From Thiodiazotropha sp037384425 (GTDB lineage Bacteria; Pseudomonadota; Gammaproteobacteria; Chromatiales; Chromatiaceae), in assembly GCA_037384425.1 (NCBI GenBank), contig JARROA010000014.1, positions 1 to 64,000 on the forward strand: a stretch of DNA of 64,000 nt. The letters are read 5' to 3'. This document shows, piece after piece, positions 17,148 through 25,584 of this stretch. The first letter of the stretch is position 1. Each line of letters opens with the position of its first letter. Below the pieces are notes generated by a model. That model was not told the DNA's origin, did not search any database, and saw only the letters and a program-made list of their open reading frames with translations. A program made the translations under genes and the position numbers.

Positions 17148-17851
17148 GGCGTGATCCATCCCAATGCGGTGGCCGTGCCGGTCAGTACCAACAGGGCCAC
17201 ACTGGTGTTTTCGAGTGCGTTGCGGTGTTGCGTCAGGTGTTGCCTGATCTGAGCCCCGAAATGGGCAACACCGAAGGCGAAGACCCAGGTGGGTACGAAC
17301 ACGGCGCCGAGCGCGAAACCGGCGCCGAGCGAGAGGCCGGTGATGATACTGGCACTGGTGGCCGACGCGAGCATCACCGTGGTGAGCGGCGCACAGGGGT
17401 TCAGTGCCATGCCGAATCCCATGAGGAACAGACTTCCCGGGAGCAGGCTGGCTTTCCCCTGTGCCGGTGGCGGTTGCTTCAGAGTGTCGATGGCGATCTT
17501 TGGACGCTCACGGCGGACATTGTCACAGCGGCGCTGTCTGCGAAACAGCAGGGAGAGCGCCACCAGTACCGTCGCGCCACCCAGCACCCAACGCACCCAG
17601 GGCAGCGCCAGCCAATCCTGCACCAACAGTCCCAGGGCTCCGGCCAGTCCCCCCAGCAGGGCGTAGCCGCTCAAGCGTCCAATCGAGAAGGGCAGTAAGG
17701 TGCGCCAGGCCCCGCGTATTCCCCCCTCGGTGGCGGCAAAGACCGGACCCAGGTAAGGCAGGCAGGCCAGGTTGCAGGGCCCGGCACCATAGCCCAGTCC
17801 CAGCAGGAGCGCGGCGCCGAAGCTGAGGGCAACGGGTTCCAGCGGGCTCAT
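17144..17851 (-). CDS. CcdA/DsbD-like membrane thiol transporter (TauE/DsbD superfamily)
   Basis: A 235-residue polytopic membrane protein of about six helices. Conserved cysteines are found in GYGAGPCNLACLPYLGP (first helix) and GMALNPCAPLTTVML (fourth helix). This paired-cysteine pattern is that of the CcdA/DsbD transmembrane domain, which moves reducing equivalents from cytoplasmic thioredoxin to the periplasm. The ATG at 17851 overlaps the NapH-like gene stop (ATGA); the upstream 65 codons of the frame are rejected. Between an Fe-S membrane protein and ExbB in the operon, it probably supplies periplasmic reductant for the substrate of the receptor. Sulfite or sulfur export is a less likely alternative. 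Confidence 0.75.
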   Translation of the reverse strand: MSPLEPVALSFGAALLLGLGYGAGPCNLACLPYLGPVFAATEGGIRGAWRTLLPFSIGRLSGYALLGGLAGALGLLVQDWLALPWVRWVLGGATVLVALSLLFRRQRRCDNVRRERPKIAIDTLKQPPPAQGKASLLPGSLFLMGFGMALNPCAPLTTVMLASATSASIITGLSLGAGFALGAVFVPTWVFAFGVAHFGAQIRQHLTQHRNALENTSVALLVLTGTATALGWITP

Positions 17852-18903
17852 GGCGCCTCCGTTTGCGGTTTTTCGCGGTTTTGCCGGATCCAGGCGAGCA
17901 GGTTGGATCTCTCCCAGGCGGTCTGCGCCTTTTTCCGCTGTTTGAAGTAGGCGGGTCCCGAGGAGAAGAGCGGAAACACCGCATATTTCAATTGCAGGAC
18001 GTCTTTGTCCGGGCAGAACTCCACACAGCGGCCGCACAGGGTGCAATCCTCGAAGGTGACGTTGCGGCTTTCCATGTCGGTATGAATCTCCCGGATGTCC
18101 ATCGGGCAGGCTTTGGCGCAGAGTCCGCAGCGCTCACAGCGCGGGGTGGCGTTTTTTACCAGTCGCAGCAGGCCGAGTTTGCGAAACACCGCGTGTAACG
18201 CCAGCATCGGACAGACACGGCAGAAGGGCTGCCTGAGGGTAAGACCCAGGGCGAGGATCAGACCGAAAAGGAAATCGGCAAACAGGGAGAGCACGATGGT
18301 CGTGGTACTGGCGGTGTCCACATGCAGCTGGGCGGCATCGCCGGTGGCCAGGGTGGTGAGGATGCGGCTGGGGCAGATGCTGCAGAAGGGATCGCCCAGA
18401 TCGTGGTTGACCATGCCGATTCCGGCCAGCAGGGGAAAACCGAAAACCAGCAGCAGCAGGACAAACCACTTCAGCGGGCGAATCCGCCTCACCAGGCTTT
18501 CATCCAGGGACTCCCGGCGTTGCAGACCCAGTTTCTGGCCGATCACCTGCAGCAACTCCTGGAAAGTTCCGAGCGGACAAATCCAGCCGCAAAAGGCCTT
18601 GTTGAGGATGACGAAGAGCAGCAGGAAGGTGCCGAGGGTGATCAGGCTGGGCATGATACCCATCAACAGGTTGCCGCCCTTGGCAAGGGTATCGCCCAGC
18701 CGGTGATCCATCTGGTGCTGAAAGGGGATCAGGGTGCAGAGGTCTGCGCCTTTGTGGTCATAGGCGCAACTCAGGACGGGCAGGGCGCCGCTGATCTTGT
18801 CTTCCAGGTAGTAGCCGGTGATCAGGCCGCCATAGACGAAGAAGACGAAGGCGACGAGCTGTACCAGTTTACGTAGCACCGAAAGGTTTGTGCCGATAAT
18901 CAT
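17848..18903 (-). CDS. NapH/NosR-type membrane 4Fe-4S protein
   Basis: A 351-residue inner-membrane protein. About five helices carry the NapH-family cysteine motifs GWICPLGTFQELLQ (about residue 110) and FCRVCPMLALHAVF (about residue 225). Then come two classical ferredoxin sites on the cytoplasmic side, CERCGLCAKACPMDI and CTLCGRCVEFCPDKDV (about residues 256-300). The family transfers electrons across the membrane (quinol to periplasmic partner, or the reverse). The four-base overlaps with both neighbours show strict co-translation. No nap or nos genes are present, so the partner is probably the periplasmic component or the substrate of the TonB receptor. Confidence 0.85.
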   Translation of the reverse strand: MIIGTNLSVLRKLVQLVAFVFFVYGGLITGYYLEDKISGALPVLSCAYDHKGADLCTLIPFQHQMDHRLGDTLAKGGNLLMGIMPSLITLGTFLLLFVILNKAFCGWICPLGTFQELLQVIGQKLGLQRRESLDESLVRRIRPLKWFVLLLLVFGFPLLAGIGMVNHDLGDPFCSICPSRILTTLATGDAAQLHVDTASTTTIVLSLFADFLFGLILALGLTLRQPFCRVCPMLALHAVFRKLGLLRLVKNATPRCERCGLCAKACPMDIREIHTDMESRNVTFEDCTLCGRCVEFCPDKDVLQLKYAVFPLFSSGPAYFKQRKKAQTAWERSNLLAWIRQNREKPQTEAP

Positions 18904-19697
18904 GACGCCTCTCCTGCAGATCTTCTCTGCCGGCCGATCATCCCGCCGGCGATGAAACCGATACCGACGACAAGCCAGCCTAAGGATTTGGATTGCCAGT
19001 GGGCGGGGTCCATGCGATAGGAGGCGGTGAGCATGGTCTCGTACGTGATGCCCGCGTCTTGGGTCTTCGCGCTGACCGAGAATTCGGCGCTGCGCTCATC
19101 CCGTTCACCGGAAACGATGTCCGGAAAGTCATCGGGCAGGCGGAAGACCGCATAGCCGTTGTCGTCGGTCACTGCCTCCAGTCGAGTGCCATTGGCCGTT
19201 TCGAGGATGAGCGCAGTCTGGGTCTTGGGTTGGCCTTTGAGGCGCAACTGAAAGCCCCAGCTTTGATTTGCCAGATAACGGAAATGCTCACGAGGAATCG
19301 GCGCCGGGACGATTTCGAGATCGGTTTTAACCGCACCCGCCAGCTCGCTCGGGCTGTGTTTGCTGGGGCGCCCGAAGAGATACTCGTAGCGGATCACCGT
19401 CTCCTTGTTGGTGCCCCAGTCCTTCTCCGCCACCACCGCGTGGTAGTTGTCCATGCCGGTTTTGGGGATCGTGATCCCGCCGTGGGCCATGCTCAGCGGC
19501 TGGGTTGTCAGATCGGGCTTCCACAGCCTGATGTTGGCGCCCTGGGCGTTCTCCAGCATCAGCTGCTTGGGTCCGCGATGGCTGTGTCCCGCTTGCGCTT
19601 GATTCGCTTTGGGGGCGGGTGGCTCGGCAGCCAGACTCACCGTCGCTGCTGATATCAGTACGGACGCGAGCAGGCAGTGTCGCGGATAGGGTTTCAT
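18900..19697 (-). CDS. Membrane-anchored periplasmic protein of the TonB operon, DUF4198-like
   Basis: A 265-residue protein with a cleavable signal peptide (residues about 1-24, ending SLAA). A His-containing stretch (AGHSHRGPK) follows, then a beta-rich periplasmic domain, and one C-terminal helix (SLGWLVVGIGFIAGGMIG) with a short basic cytoplasmic tail. It resembles DUF4198-type periplasmic proteins often found beside metal-uptake genes, but similarity is weak. It starts 10 bases after the receptor and overlaps the Fe-S gene. I infer that it binds the transported ligand or metal and presents it to the redox proteins. Confidence 0.6.
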   Translation of the reverse strand: MKPYPRHCLLASVLISAATVSLAAEPPAPKANQAQAGHSHRGPKQLMLENAQGANIRLWKPDLTTQPLSMAHGGITIPKTGMDNYHAVVAEKDWGTNKETVIRYEYLFGRPSKHSPSELAGAVKTDLEIVPAPIPREHFRYLANQSWGFQLRLKGQPKTQTALILETANGTRLEAVTDDNGYAVFRLPDDFPDIVSGERDERSAEFSVSAKTQDAGITYETMLTASYRMDPAHWQSKSLGWLVVGIGFIAGGMIGRQRRSAGEAS

Positions 19698-19707
19698 GCC
19701 GATACTC

Positions 19708-21876
19708 CTAGAAGTTGTAGCTGTAGCTGAGCAAGGCGGTTCGTGGTGCGCCCGCGGAGTAGCTCTTGTCGCCGCTGGTGCTCTTTTTCACCTCGCTTGC
19801 GTAGCGCTTATCGAAGAGATTCTCCACATTGAGCTGCAGTGTGTGCGGGCCGCGGCTGTAGGCGAGCATGAGATTGGTCACGAACTCATAGCCCTCGTAC
19901 ATTTCAGAGTTGGCATTGTCGATGTAGTAACTGCCCCAACTGTTGCTGCGAACCACCGCCTTAAAGCCCATGGGATGGCTGTAACCCAGGCCAAGGCTGT
20001 ACTGCTGACGCGGCACGTAGGGCAGCTGGTTTCCGGAGCGGTCGACGGGAGTCAGGGTGGGGCCGGTACGCACCAGTTCGTCGAACTCGGTGAAGGTGTA
20101 ATCACTGAAGGCGAAGCCGCCCTCGAGCCAGAAGCGGTCATCGATGTCATAGCGACCGCTGATCTCGACACCCTTCTTCAGGGTTTCGCCGGCGTTCTGG
20201 AACTCTGTGGTCATGTCGGGATTGAGCACGGAGACGATCTCGTCATCGACGGTAGTGCGATAGACGGCGATGTCGAGCGACCAGTCTCGCGCGCGACCCT
20301 TGAGCCCGATCTCGACATTGCGTGCGGTGGCGGCGTCGAGCGCCGGGTTGGTCTGAATCTCCGACTCGGAGGGGACCTGACCTGATTGCGCCGCCACACC
20401 GTAGAGGTTGAACACCGGGTTCAGCGCATAGGTGACGCCCACCTTGGGTGAGAACAGGTTGAAGGTCTTGTCGGTCTCGGTCACTACCGGGCTGGCGAAG
20501 AAGTCGTAGTTGGAGCTGCCCCAGTCGTACTCGCCGTAGGCGGTATTCGCGATATCGAAACTCGTGCGATCAAAGCGAAAACCGATATCGATGCTGGTGC
20601 GCTCGCTGGGCTTCAGGGTCTCCTGCAGGAAGAAGCCGTAGAGGGTGTTGGTGGCATCCTCCTCTTCCAGCAGATCACCCTTCTCATCGGAGAGGGTGCG
20701 GATGATGGTTTCCGGTCCCATGGGATTCCAGGGCGGAGGCGGCGCCGTCTCCAGATCCGCGTAGGTGTACTTTTTGGAGTCCTTGGTGTCGTCACGACGG
20801 GCGGTGATGCCGCTGACCAGGGTGCTCGGTCCCCACAATTGATGGCGGTAGGCCAGTTCGAGATCGGTGCCGATCACCGTGGTGCCCGGGTTGTCGTTGA
20901 TGGCGCCGGTGACCGGGTGGTAGTGATCCCAACGGTTGGCGTAGACGCGCGGCTTGAGGGTCAGGTCGCCGATCTCCTGCTCGTAGCGGGAGTTGAAGAA
21001 CCAGATGGTGGAGTAGCGGCCGCTATGCTGCCACTGGCTGCTGGTGTCCTTCTGTTCCCCGGTATCGAGGTAGCGCTGAAAATCGTCCTCGTCCATGGAG
21101 CCGGGGATCTGCAGGTCGGCCTCGTGATAGCTCAGCTCAGATTCGAGGGTGGCCCCGTTGTCGAACAGCAGGCCGTGTTTGAAACTGACCTGGCTCGATT
21201 TGAACTCATTCCACTCGCGCCAGTCGTTATCGCTCTTGCGATAGGAGGCGGTCAGGGAGAAGGCGTTGCTGTCATTGATATCACCCGCCAGGCGGCCATG
21301 CAGGTTGGCCTGACCGTACTCGCCGGCACCGAGCTTCACCCGGTTGCTGTCGGTGTCGAAGACCGATTTCGAAATGATCTGGATGGTACCGCCCGCCGAC
21401 CCGGCGCCGTAGAGGGAGCCCGGTCCCTTGGTGATCTCGATGCGCTCGATATCCTGGGTGTCGATGAAATCGAAGCGGGAGAAGCTGTCGGGATCGGTCA
21501 TCGGCACGCCGTCGCGGATGACCATGATTTCGCGTACTCCGTAGTTGGCCTTCTGCCCGGCGCCGCGAATGATCAGACGGCTGTCGTAGGCGGAGTTCTT
21601 GGAGTCGATGAGCACGCCCGGTGTTCCCTGGATGGCGTCCTTGATGTTGAACATCTTTTCACTCTCGATGCGCTCGGAGTCGATGACGTCTATGGCACCG
21701 GCGACCTGTTTGGTGCCCCGTTCCACACGGGTGGCGGTGACACTGATGACGTCATACTCATCACTGTCGGCCGCTTGCTCAGCAACCGTTTCCGCGGCCT
21801 GAGCCGAGTGTGCGGTGAGTGCCGTCAGGATAGACAGGGAGAGGAGTGTTTTTTCGATCTTGGGTAGGTACTTCAT
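19708..21876 (-). CDS. TonB-dependent outer-membrane receptor
   Basis: A 722-residue receptor. It has a signal peptide (to about residue 27), a TonB box (YDVISVTATRVERG, about 42-55), a plug domain with IIRGAGQKANYGVREIMVIRDG and ITKGPGSLYGAGSAGGTIQI, and a 22-strand beta-barrel ending in the BAM-recognised C-terminus LLSYSYNF. It is the first gene of an operon running down to tonB. The ligand cannot be named from sequence: redox genes in the operon favour a metal or metal chelate. The 200-base leader upstream has no Fur box or cobalamin riboswitch that I can recognise. Confidence 0.92.
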   Translation of the reverse strand: MKYLPKIEKTLLSLSILTALTAHSAQAAETVAEQAADSDEYDVISVTATRVERGTKQVAGAIDVIDSERIESEKMFNIKDAIQGTPGVLIDSKNSAYDSRLIIRGAGQKANYGVREIMVIRDGVPMTDPDSFSRFDFIDTQDIERIEITKGPGSLYGAGSAGGTIQIISKSVFDTDSNRVKLGAGEYGQANLHGRLAGDINDSNAFSLTASYRKSDNDWREWNEFKSSQVSFKHGLLFDNGATLESELSYHEADLQIPGSMDEDDFQRYLDTGEQKDTSSQWQHSGRYSTIWFFNSRYEQEIGDLTLKPRVYANRWDHYHPVTGAINDNPGTTVIGTDLELAYRHQLWGPSTLVSGITARRDDTKDSKKYTYADLETAPPPPWNPMGPETIIRTLSDEKGDLLEEEDATNTLYGFFLQETLKPSERTSIDIGFRFDRTSFDIANTAYGEYDWGSSNYDFFASPVVTETDKTFNLFSPKVGVTYALNPVFNLYGVAAQSGQVPSESEIQTNPALDAATARNVEIGLKGRARDWSLDIAVYRTTVDDEIVSVLNPDMTTEFQNAGETLKKGVEISGRYDIDDRFWLEGGFAFSDYTFTEFDELVRTGPTLTPVDRSGNQLPYVPRQQYSLGLGYSHPMGFKAVVRSNSWGSYYIDNANSEMYEGYEFVTNLMLAYSRGPHTLQLNVENLFDKRYASEVKKSTSGDKSYSAGAPRTALLSYSYNF

Positions 21877-22094
21877 TAACTTCCGGTCTCGTCAATCAGT
21901 AAAAAGGGGCCTATGGACACATATCCCTATCGAGGGAGTCGTCATGAAAGACACCCTGTGACCAATAGCAATTGGCGAGCCAAAGCTAACTCATTGAAAA
22001 ATATTGGAATGAAATCTAAGTAGAAAAACAGGCCGGTGAGATCGCGCAAAAATGCGTGTATTCACACACTCAGAACAAGAAATTGGGTGGCTGA

Positions 22095-22832
22095 TCAGTC
22101 ACCAGCCTGATGCGGGACCCAGGATTGGCCGTTCCAGGCTTCGTAAGGGCGGAAGCGGGTTTTGTAGCTCATCTTCTCACACGCCTCGATCCAGAAGCCG
22201 GGATAGACCCACTGTTTGCCGAGTCGTCGTGTGTAGTCGATCTGCCACAGCAGGGCAAAGACACCGAGACCGTCAGCAGCCAGCTCGGGATCAAAGAAGG
22301 TGTAGATGGAAGAGGTCCCGTTCGGCAGGATGTCGCTCACCGCGACGGCGGCGAGTCTTTGTCCCAAGCGGAATTCGATGAACTCGGTCTGCGCCCAGTC
22401 ACAGGTCAGGAATTGGGTGTACTGCCCTGGGCTGTTGCAGGTCATGGCGCCATCGGGATGCCGTTGCAGCAGGTAGCGCTTATAGAGCTCGAAGTGGGCC
22501 TCATCGTAGGTCGGCTTTGTGGGAATGACCCGGTAGCGCTCGATGTTATGCTTCCAGTTACGCCGTTGGCTGCGTGAGGGCTTGAACTGATCCACCGGGA
22601 CACGCAGGGAGATACAGGCGGCGCAGGCGGGGCAGGCCGGTTGGTAGAGGTAGCAGCCACTGCGGCGAAAACCGCGGTCGATCAGCTGCTGATAGATTGC
22701 CGGAGTCACCTCGGCAGCCGGATCGAGGAACAGACTGCGGGCTTCGCGATCGGGCAGATAGGAGCATTCGTGGGACTGACTGACATAGAGCGCGAAAGCG
22801 CTTTCCTGGTTGAAACCGGAGTCATTCAGCAC
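22095..22832 (-). CDS. bpt: Aspartate/glutamate leucyltransferase Bpt (N-degron pathway)
   Basis: A 245-residue aminoacyl-tRNA-protein transferase that adds Leu to N-terminal Asp or Glu, marking proteins for ClpS-ClpAP. HECSYLPDREARSLFLDP at the start and FRRSGCYLYQPACPACAACISLRVPVDQF (four-cysteine region) are diagnostic of the Bpt/ATE1 family. The C-terminal fold contains IYTFFDPELAADGLGVF and WVYPGFWIEACEKMSYK. Start: no ATG fits, and the GTG at 22832 overlaps the aat stop and matches the family N-terminus. In Pseudomonas the same bpt-aat pair lies between infA and trxB. Confidence 0.93.
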   Translation of the reverse strand: MLNDSGFNQESAFALYVSQSHECSYLPDREARSLFLDPAAEVTPAIYQQLIDRGFRRSGCYLYQPACPACAACISLRVPVDQFKPSRSQRRNWKHNIERYRVIPTKPTYDEAHFELYKRYLLQRHPDGAMTCNSPGQYTQFLTCDWAQTEFIEFRLGQRLAAVAVSDILPNGTSSIYTFFDPELAADGLGVFALLWQIDYTRRLGKQWVYPGFWIEACEKMSYKTRFRPYEAWNGQSWVPHQAGD

Positions 22833-23457
22833 GCTTCGTACTCCGGCGCGGTCTGCTCGACGTGCGACCAGTTGCCAGGTCGACCCTCTAACTTGCACCA
22901 CTGATCGAGGTGGCGGCAAAAGGTCTGTCTGGGAATCTCCTGCGCGCCCAGGCTGGCGAGGTGTTGGGTATAGACCTGACAGTCGATCATTTTATATCCC
23001 CATGCCAGCAGTGTACGGCTCAGGTGTACCAGGGCGATCTTGGAGCTGTCGGGAACCCGGCTGAACATCGACTCGCCGAAAAAGACCGCTCCGATGGCCA
23101 CGCCATAGAGGCCGCCCACCAGATTCTCATCCTGCCAGACCTCTACGGAGTGGGCCAGTCCCAGTTCGTGCTGTTGCTGGTAGGCTTCGATCATTTCCGG
23201 CAGCAGCCAGGTGCCCGGCGAGCTGTTGCGAGGTTCCGCGCAGGCTTGGATCACGGCTTCGAAATTTCTATCGAAACTGACTGTAAAAAGATGGGCTCGC
23301 CTTCGCTGAACCAGGGGAAAATACCCCGCAGATAGGCGTTATATAGGCGTTTTGGCGTGAGATCACCTCCCACTGCCAGCAGACCATTGGGGTCGCGCTC
23401 CGCCAGGGAGACATCGGGAAAGGGCGCGTCGGGATCCTCGTCGAGAAGAAAGATCAT
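22826..23457 (-). pseudogene. aat: Leucyl/phenylalanyl-tRNA-protein transferase, disrupted
   Basis: Two frames carry consecutive parts of Aat. From 23457 the N-terminal part reads DPNGLLAVGGDLTPKRLYNAYLRGIFPWFSEGEPI, then runs into a short unrelated tail and TGA at about 23251. The other frame picks up at about 23285 as VSFDRNFEAVIQACAEPR and continues to 22826 with TWLLPEMIEAYQQQHELG and MIDCQVYTQHLASLGAQEIPR. Compared with E. coli Aat, about 30 residues are missing, including the strictly conserved WWSPDPR segment. This is consistent with a deletion of about 90 bases that also shifts the frame. The gene is therefore inactive, unless the assembly is wrong. Confidence 0.88.
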
Positions 23458-23586
23458 TGGTCGTTAATAAGAATGGTAGCGAAGATTTAGGTTATCCTAT
23501 CAGTCACTTGTTTCGCTTGAAAAAAATTCGCATCATTCAATTACCATCCAGTTGCCGGGTTATCCGGCTCGCTATCGGAGTCGCCT

Positions 23587-24249
23587 TTGTCGGACCCTGT
23601 CAGACACCTGCAGATCGGAGATGTGCTGCAACTGCAGTTCGCACCACCGAGTGATATACAGGATCGTTACGCAACCACCTTGATCGGCTTTTTGCCGGGC
23701 CAGAGCCTGATCATCTCGACCCCTCGAAAACAGGGTAAGGCGATTCTCGTCCGCGAGGGCCAGGCGTTCACCGTACGTATACTGCAGGGGAGCAATATCT
23801 TCGGTTTCGTGGCCCGCGTATTGAAGGTCTCCTCAAAGCCTTTCCCCTACCTCCATCTGGCCTACCCGGATGAAGTCGAGATCGCGGTGGTGCGCAATGC
23901 CCCTCGGGTTCAGACCGAGATTCGCGCCAAGGCCAGCAAGCCGACAGAAGGGGATCCGACCGAGCGCGAGGTGGTCATCTCCGACATCAGCAAGACGGGG
24001 GCCCGTGTCATGTATGGCGAACAGCTGGGTGGGGTGGGGACCGTAATCCAGGTCACCCATCCGATCTCGGTCTGTGGCGGAGAAGATATGCTGAAAGTGA
24101 TGGGCAAGATCCGCAATGTACGGGAAGTGAAGCGGGAAGGGGAGGCCAGGACCTTCGTCCACGGTATCGAGTTCCACGGACTGACCCGATTTCAGGAGGT
24201 CCTGCTCTGCGCCTATGTCATGGGTAGTATCGCCAGAGAGAGGGATTGA
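23587..24249 (+). CDS. PilZ-domain protein, YcgR-like c-di-GMP effector
   Basis: A 220-residue protein with an N-terminal YcgR-type beta domain (about residues 5-100) and a C-terminal PilZ domain (about 105-215). The c-di-GMP-binding motifs RNAPR (RxxxR) and DISKTG (D/NxSxxG) are intact. YcgR homologues slow flagellar rotation when c-di-GMP rises. No flagellar gene is nearby, so the target may differ. The start is TTG at 23587, with GGAG about seven bases upstream; there is no in-frame ATG near. It lies between aat and trxB, on the opposite strand to both. Confidence 0.88.
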   Translation: MSDPVRHLQIGDVLQLQFAPPSDIQDRYATTLIGFLPGQSLIISTPRKQGKAILVREGQAFTVRILQGSNIFGFVARVLKVSSKPFPYLHLAYPDEVEIAVVRNAPRVQTEIRAKASKPTEGDPTEREVVISDISKTGARVMYGEQLGGVGTVIQVTHPISVCGGEDMLKVMGKIRNVREVKREGEARTFVHGIEFHGLTRFQEVLLCAYVMGSIARERD

Positions 24250-24351
24250 TCTTCGCCCCCAGGCTTGCCGTTTGCCGCACATCGGAGCCGGCAGGTAGTC
24301 CGGCGCATCGGGCCTGCTCGCGACTGAAGCGGCCCGATGCGTTACCGCCGC

Positions 24352-25314
24352 TCACTCCTGGGCGGCAAGTGCGTCCAGGTAGCGTTCGGCGTCCAGGGCC
24401 GCCTGACAGCCGGTTCCCGCCGAGGTGATGGCCTGGCGATAGACGTGATCCATCACGTCACCGGCGGCGAAGACACCTGGCATCGAGGTCTGGGTGGCAT
24501 TGCCCTCGATACCGCCCTTGGTTTTGAGCCAGCCGTTCTGCATCTCCAACTGTCCCTCGAACAGACCGGTATTGGGGCTGTGGCCGATGGCGATGAAGAC
24601 GCCCTGCAGGTCGATCTCCTGGGTGCTGTCGTCCTTCACGTTCTTGATGCGCATACCGGTGACGCCCGACTGGTCGCCCAGGACTTCGTCCAGCACGTGA
24701 TCCCACATGATGGTGACATTGCCCTCCTCGGCCTTCTTCTTCAGCTGGTCGGAGAGGATCTTCTCCGAGCGGAACTGGTCGCGTCGATGGACCACCACCA
24801 CTTCGGAGGCGATGTTGGAGAGGTAGAGGGCCTCCTCCACGGCGGTGTTGCCGCCGCCGATCACCGCCACTTTCTGGTTACGGTAGAAGAAACCGTCGCA
24901 GGTGGCGCAGGCGGAGACGCCACGGCCGCGGAAGGTCTGTTCCGATTCCAGCCCCAGGTATTTGGCCGATGCGCCGGTGCAGATGATCAGGGCGTCGCAG
25001 GTGTAGACCGCCGAGTCGCCTGTGAGACGGAAGGGACGCTCGCCGAGTTCCGCCTTGTTGATGTGATCGAAGATGATCTCGGTATTGAAGCGCTCGGCGT
25101 GCAGGCGCATACGCTCCATTAGGTCGGGACCCTGCACGCCGGCATGATCACCTGGCCAGTTGTCCACCTCGGTGGTGGTCATCAGCTGACCGCCCTGTTC
25201 CATGCCGGTGACCAGGACCGGTTCCAGGTTGGCGCGGGCGGCATAGACGGCGGCGGTGTATCCGGCGGGGCCGGATCCCAGAATCAACAGACGGCAATGC
25301 TTGGTTTCGCTCAT
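24352..25314 (-). CDS. trxB: Thioredoxin reductase
   Basis: A 320-residue FAD flavoprotein that reduces thioredoxin with NADPH. The FAD motif is ILGSGPAGYTAAVYAARANL (about residues 10-29), the redox-active disulfide is CATC in VSACATCDGFFYR (about 136), and the NADPH motif is VIGGGNTAVEEALYLS. E. coli TrxB is 321 residues. The ATG at 25314 is taken because the frame upstream (to 25344) is not conserved. It sits between aat and ftsK as in related genomes. It might indirectly feed electrons to the CcdA-like protein at 17.1 kb. Confidence 0.97.
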   Translation of the reverse strand: MSETKHCRLLILGSGPAGYTAAVYAARANLEPVLVTGMEQGGQLMTTTEVDNWPGDHAGVQGPDLMERMRLHAERFNTEIIFDHINKAELGERPFRLTGDSAVYTCDALIICTGASAKYLGLESEQTFRGRGVSACATCDGFFYRNQKVAVIGGGNTAVEEALYLSNIASEVVVVHRRDQFRSEKILSDQLKKKAEEGNVTIMWDHVLDEVLGDQSGVTGMRIKNVKDDSTQEIDLQGVFIAIGHSPNTGLFEGQLEMQNGWLKTKGGIEGNATQTSMPGVFAAGDVMDHVYRQAITSAGTGCQAALDAERYLDALAAQE

Positions 25315-25584
25315 GTATACTAACTCCAGCTGGACGCATAGCACCGAGCAGGGCTCGGTTCCAGATTTGAAAGGTCGGCAGTCTTGGCCAGGCCGTAACG
25401 GGATTCAGTGACCCTGTTCCAAGTCCGCGCAAAAGAATGCGGGAATACTACGGAAACATCCTCCAGGGGTAAAGATTCCGGGCGCGGGAGAGGGTATTCC
25501 GCCTGCTGCGTGGCCGGCCCGTTGCCGTGGAATCAGCCTGAGTCCATCCGCTAATCCTATGTCCAACCACCCGAGACATCAGTT

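Noticed and set aside
21877..22094. Fur box or cobalamin riboswitch before the TonB receptor
   Set aside because: There are AT-rich stretches and small hairpins, but neither the 19-bp Fur consensus nor the conserved cobalamin core is evident.
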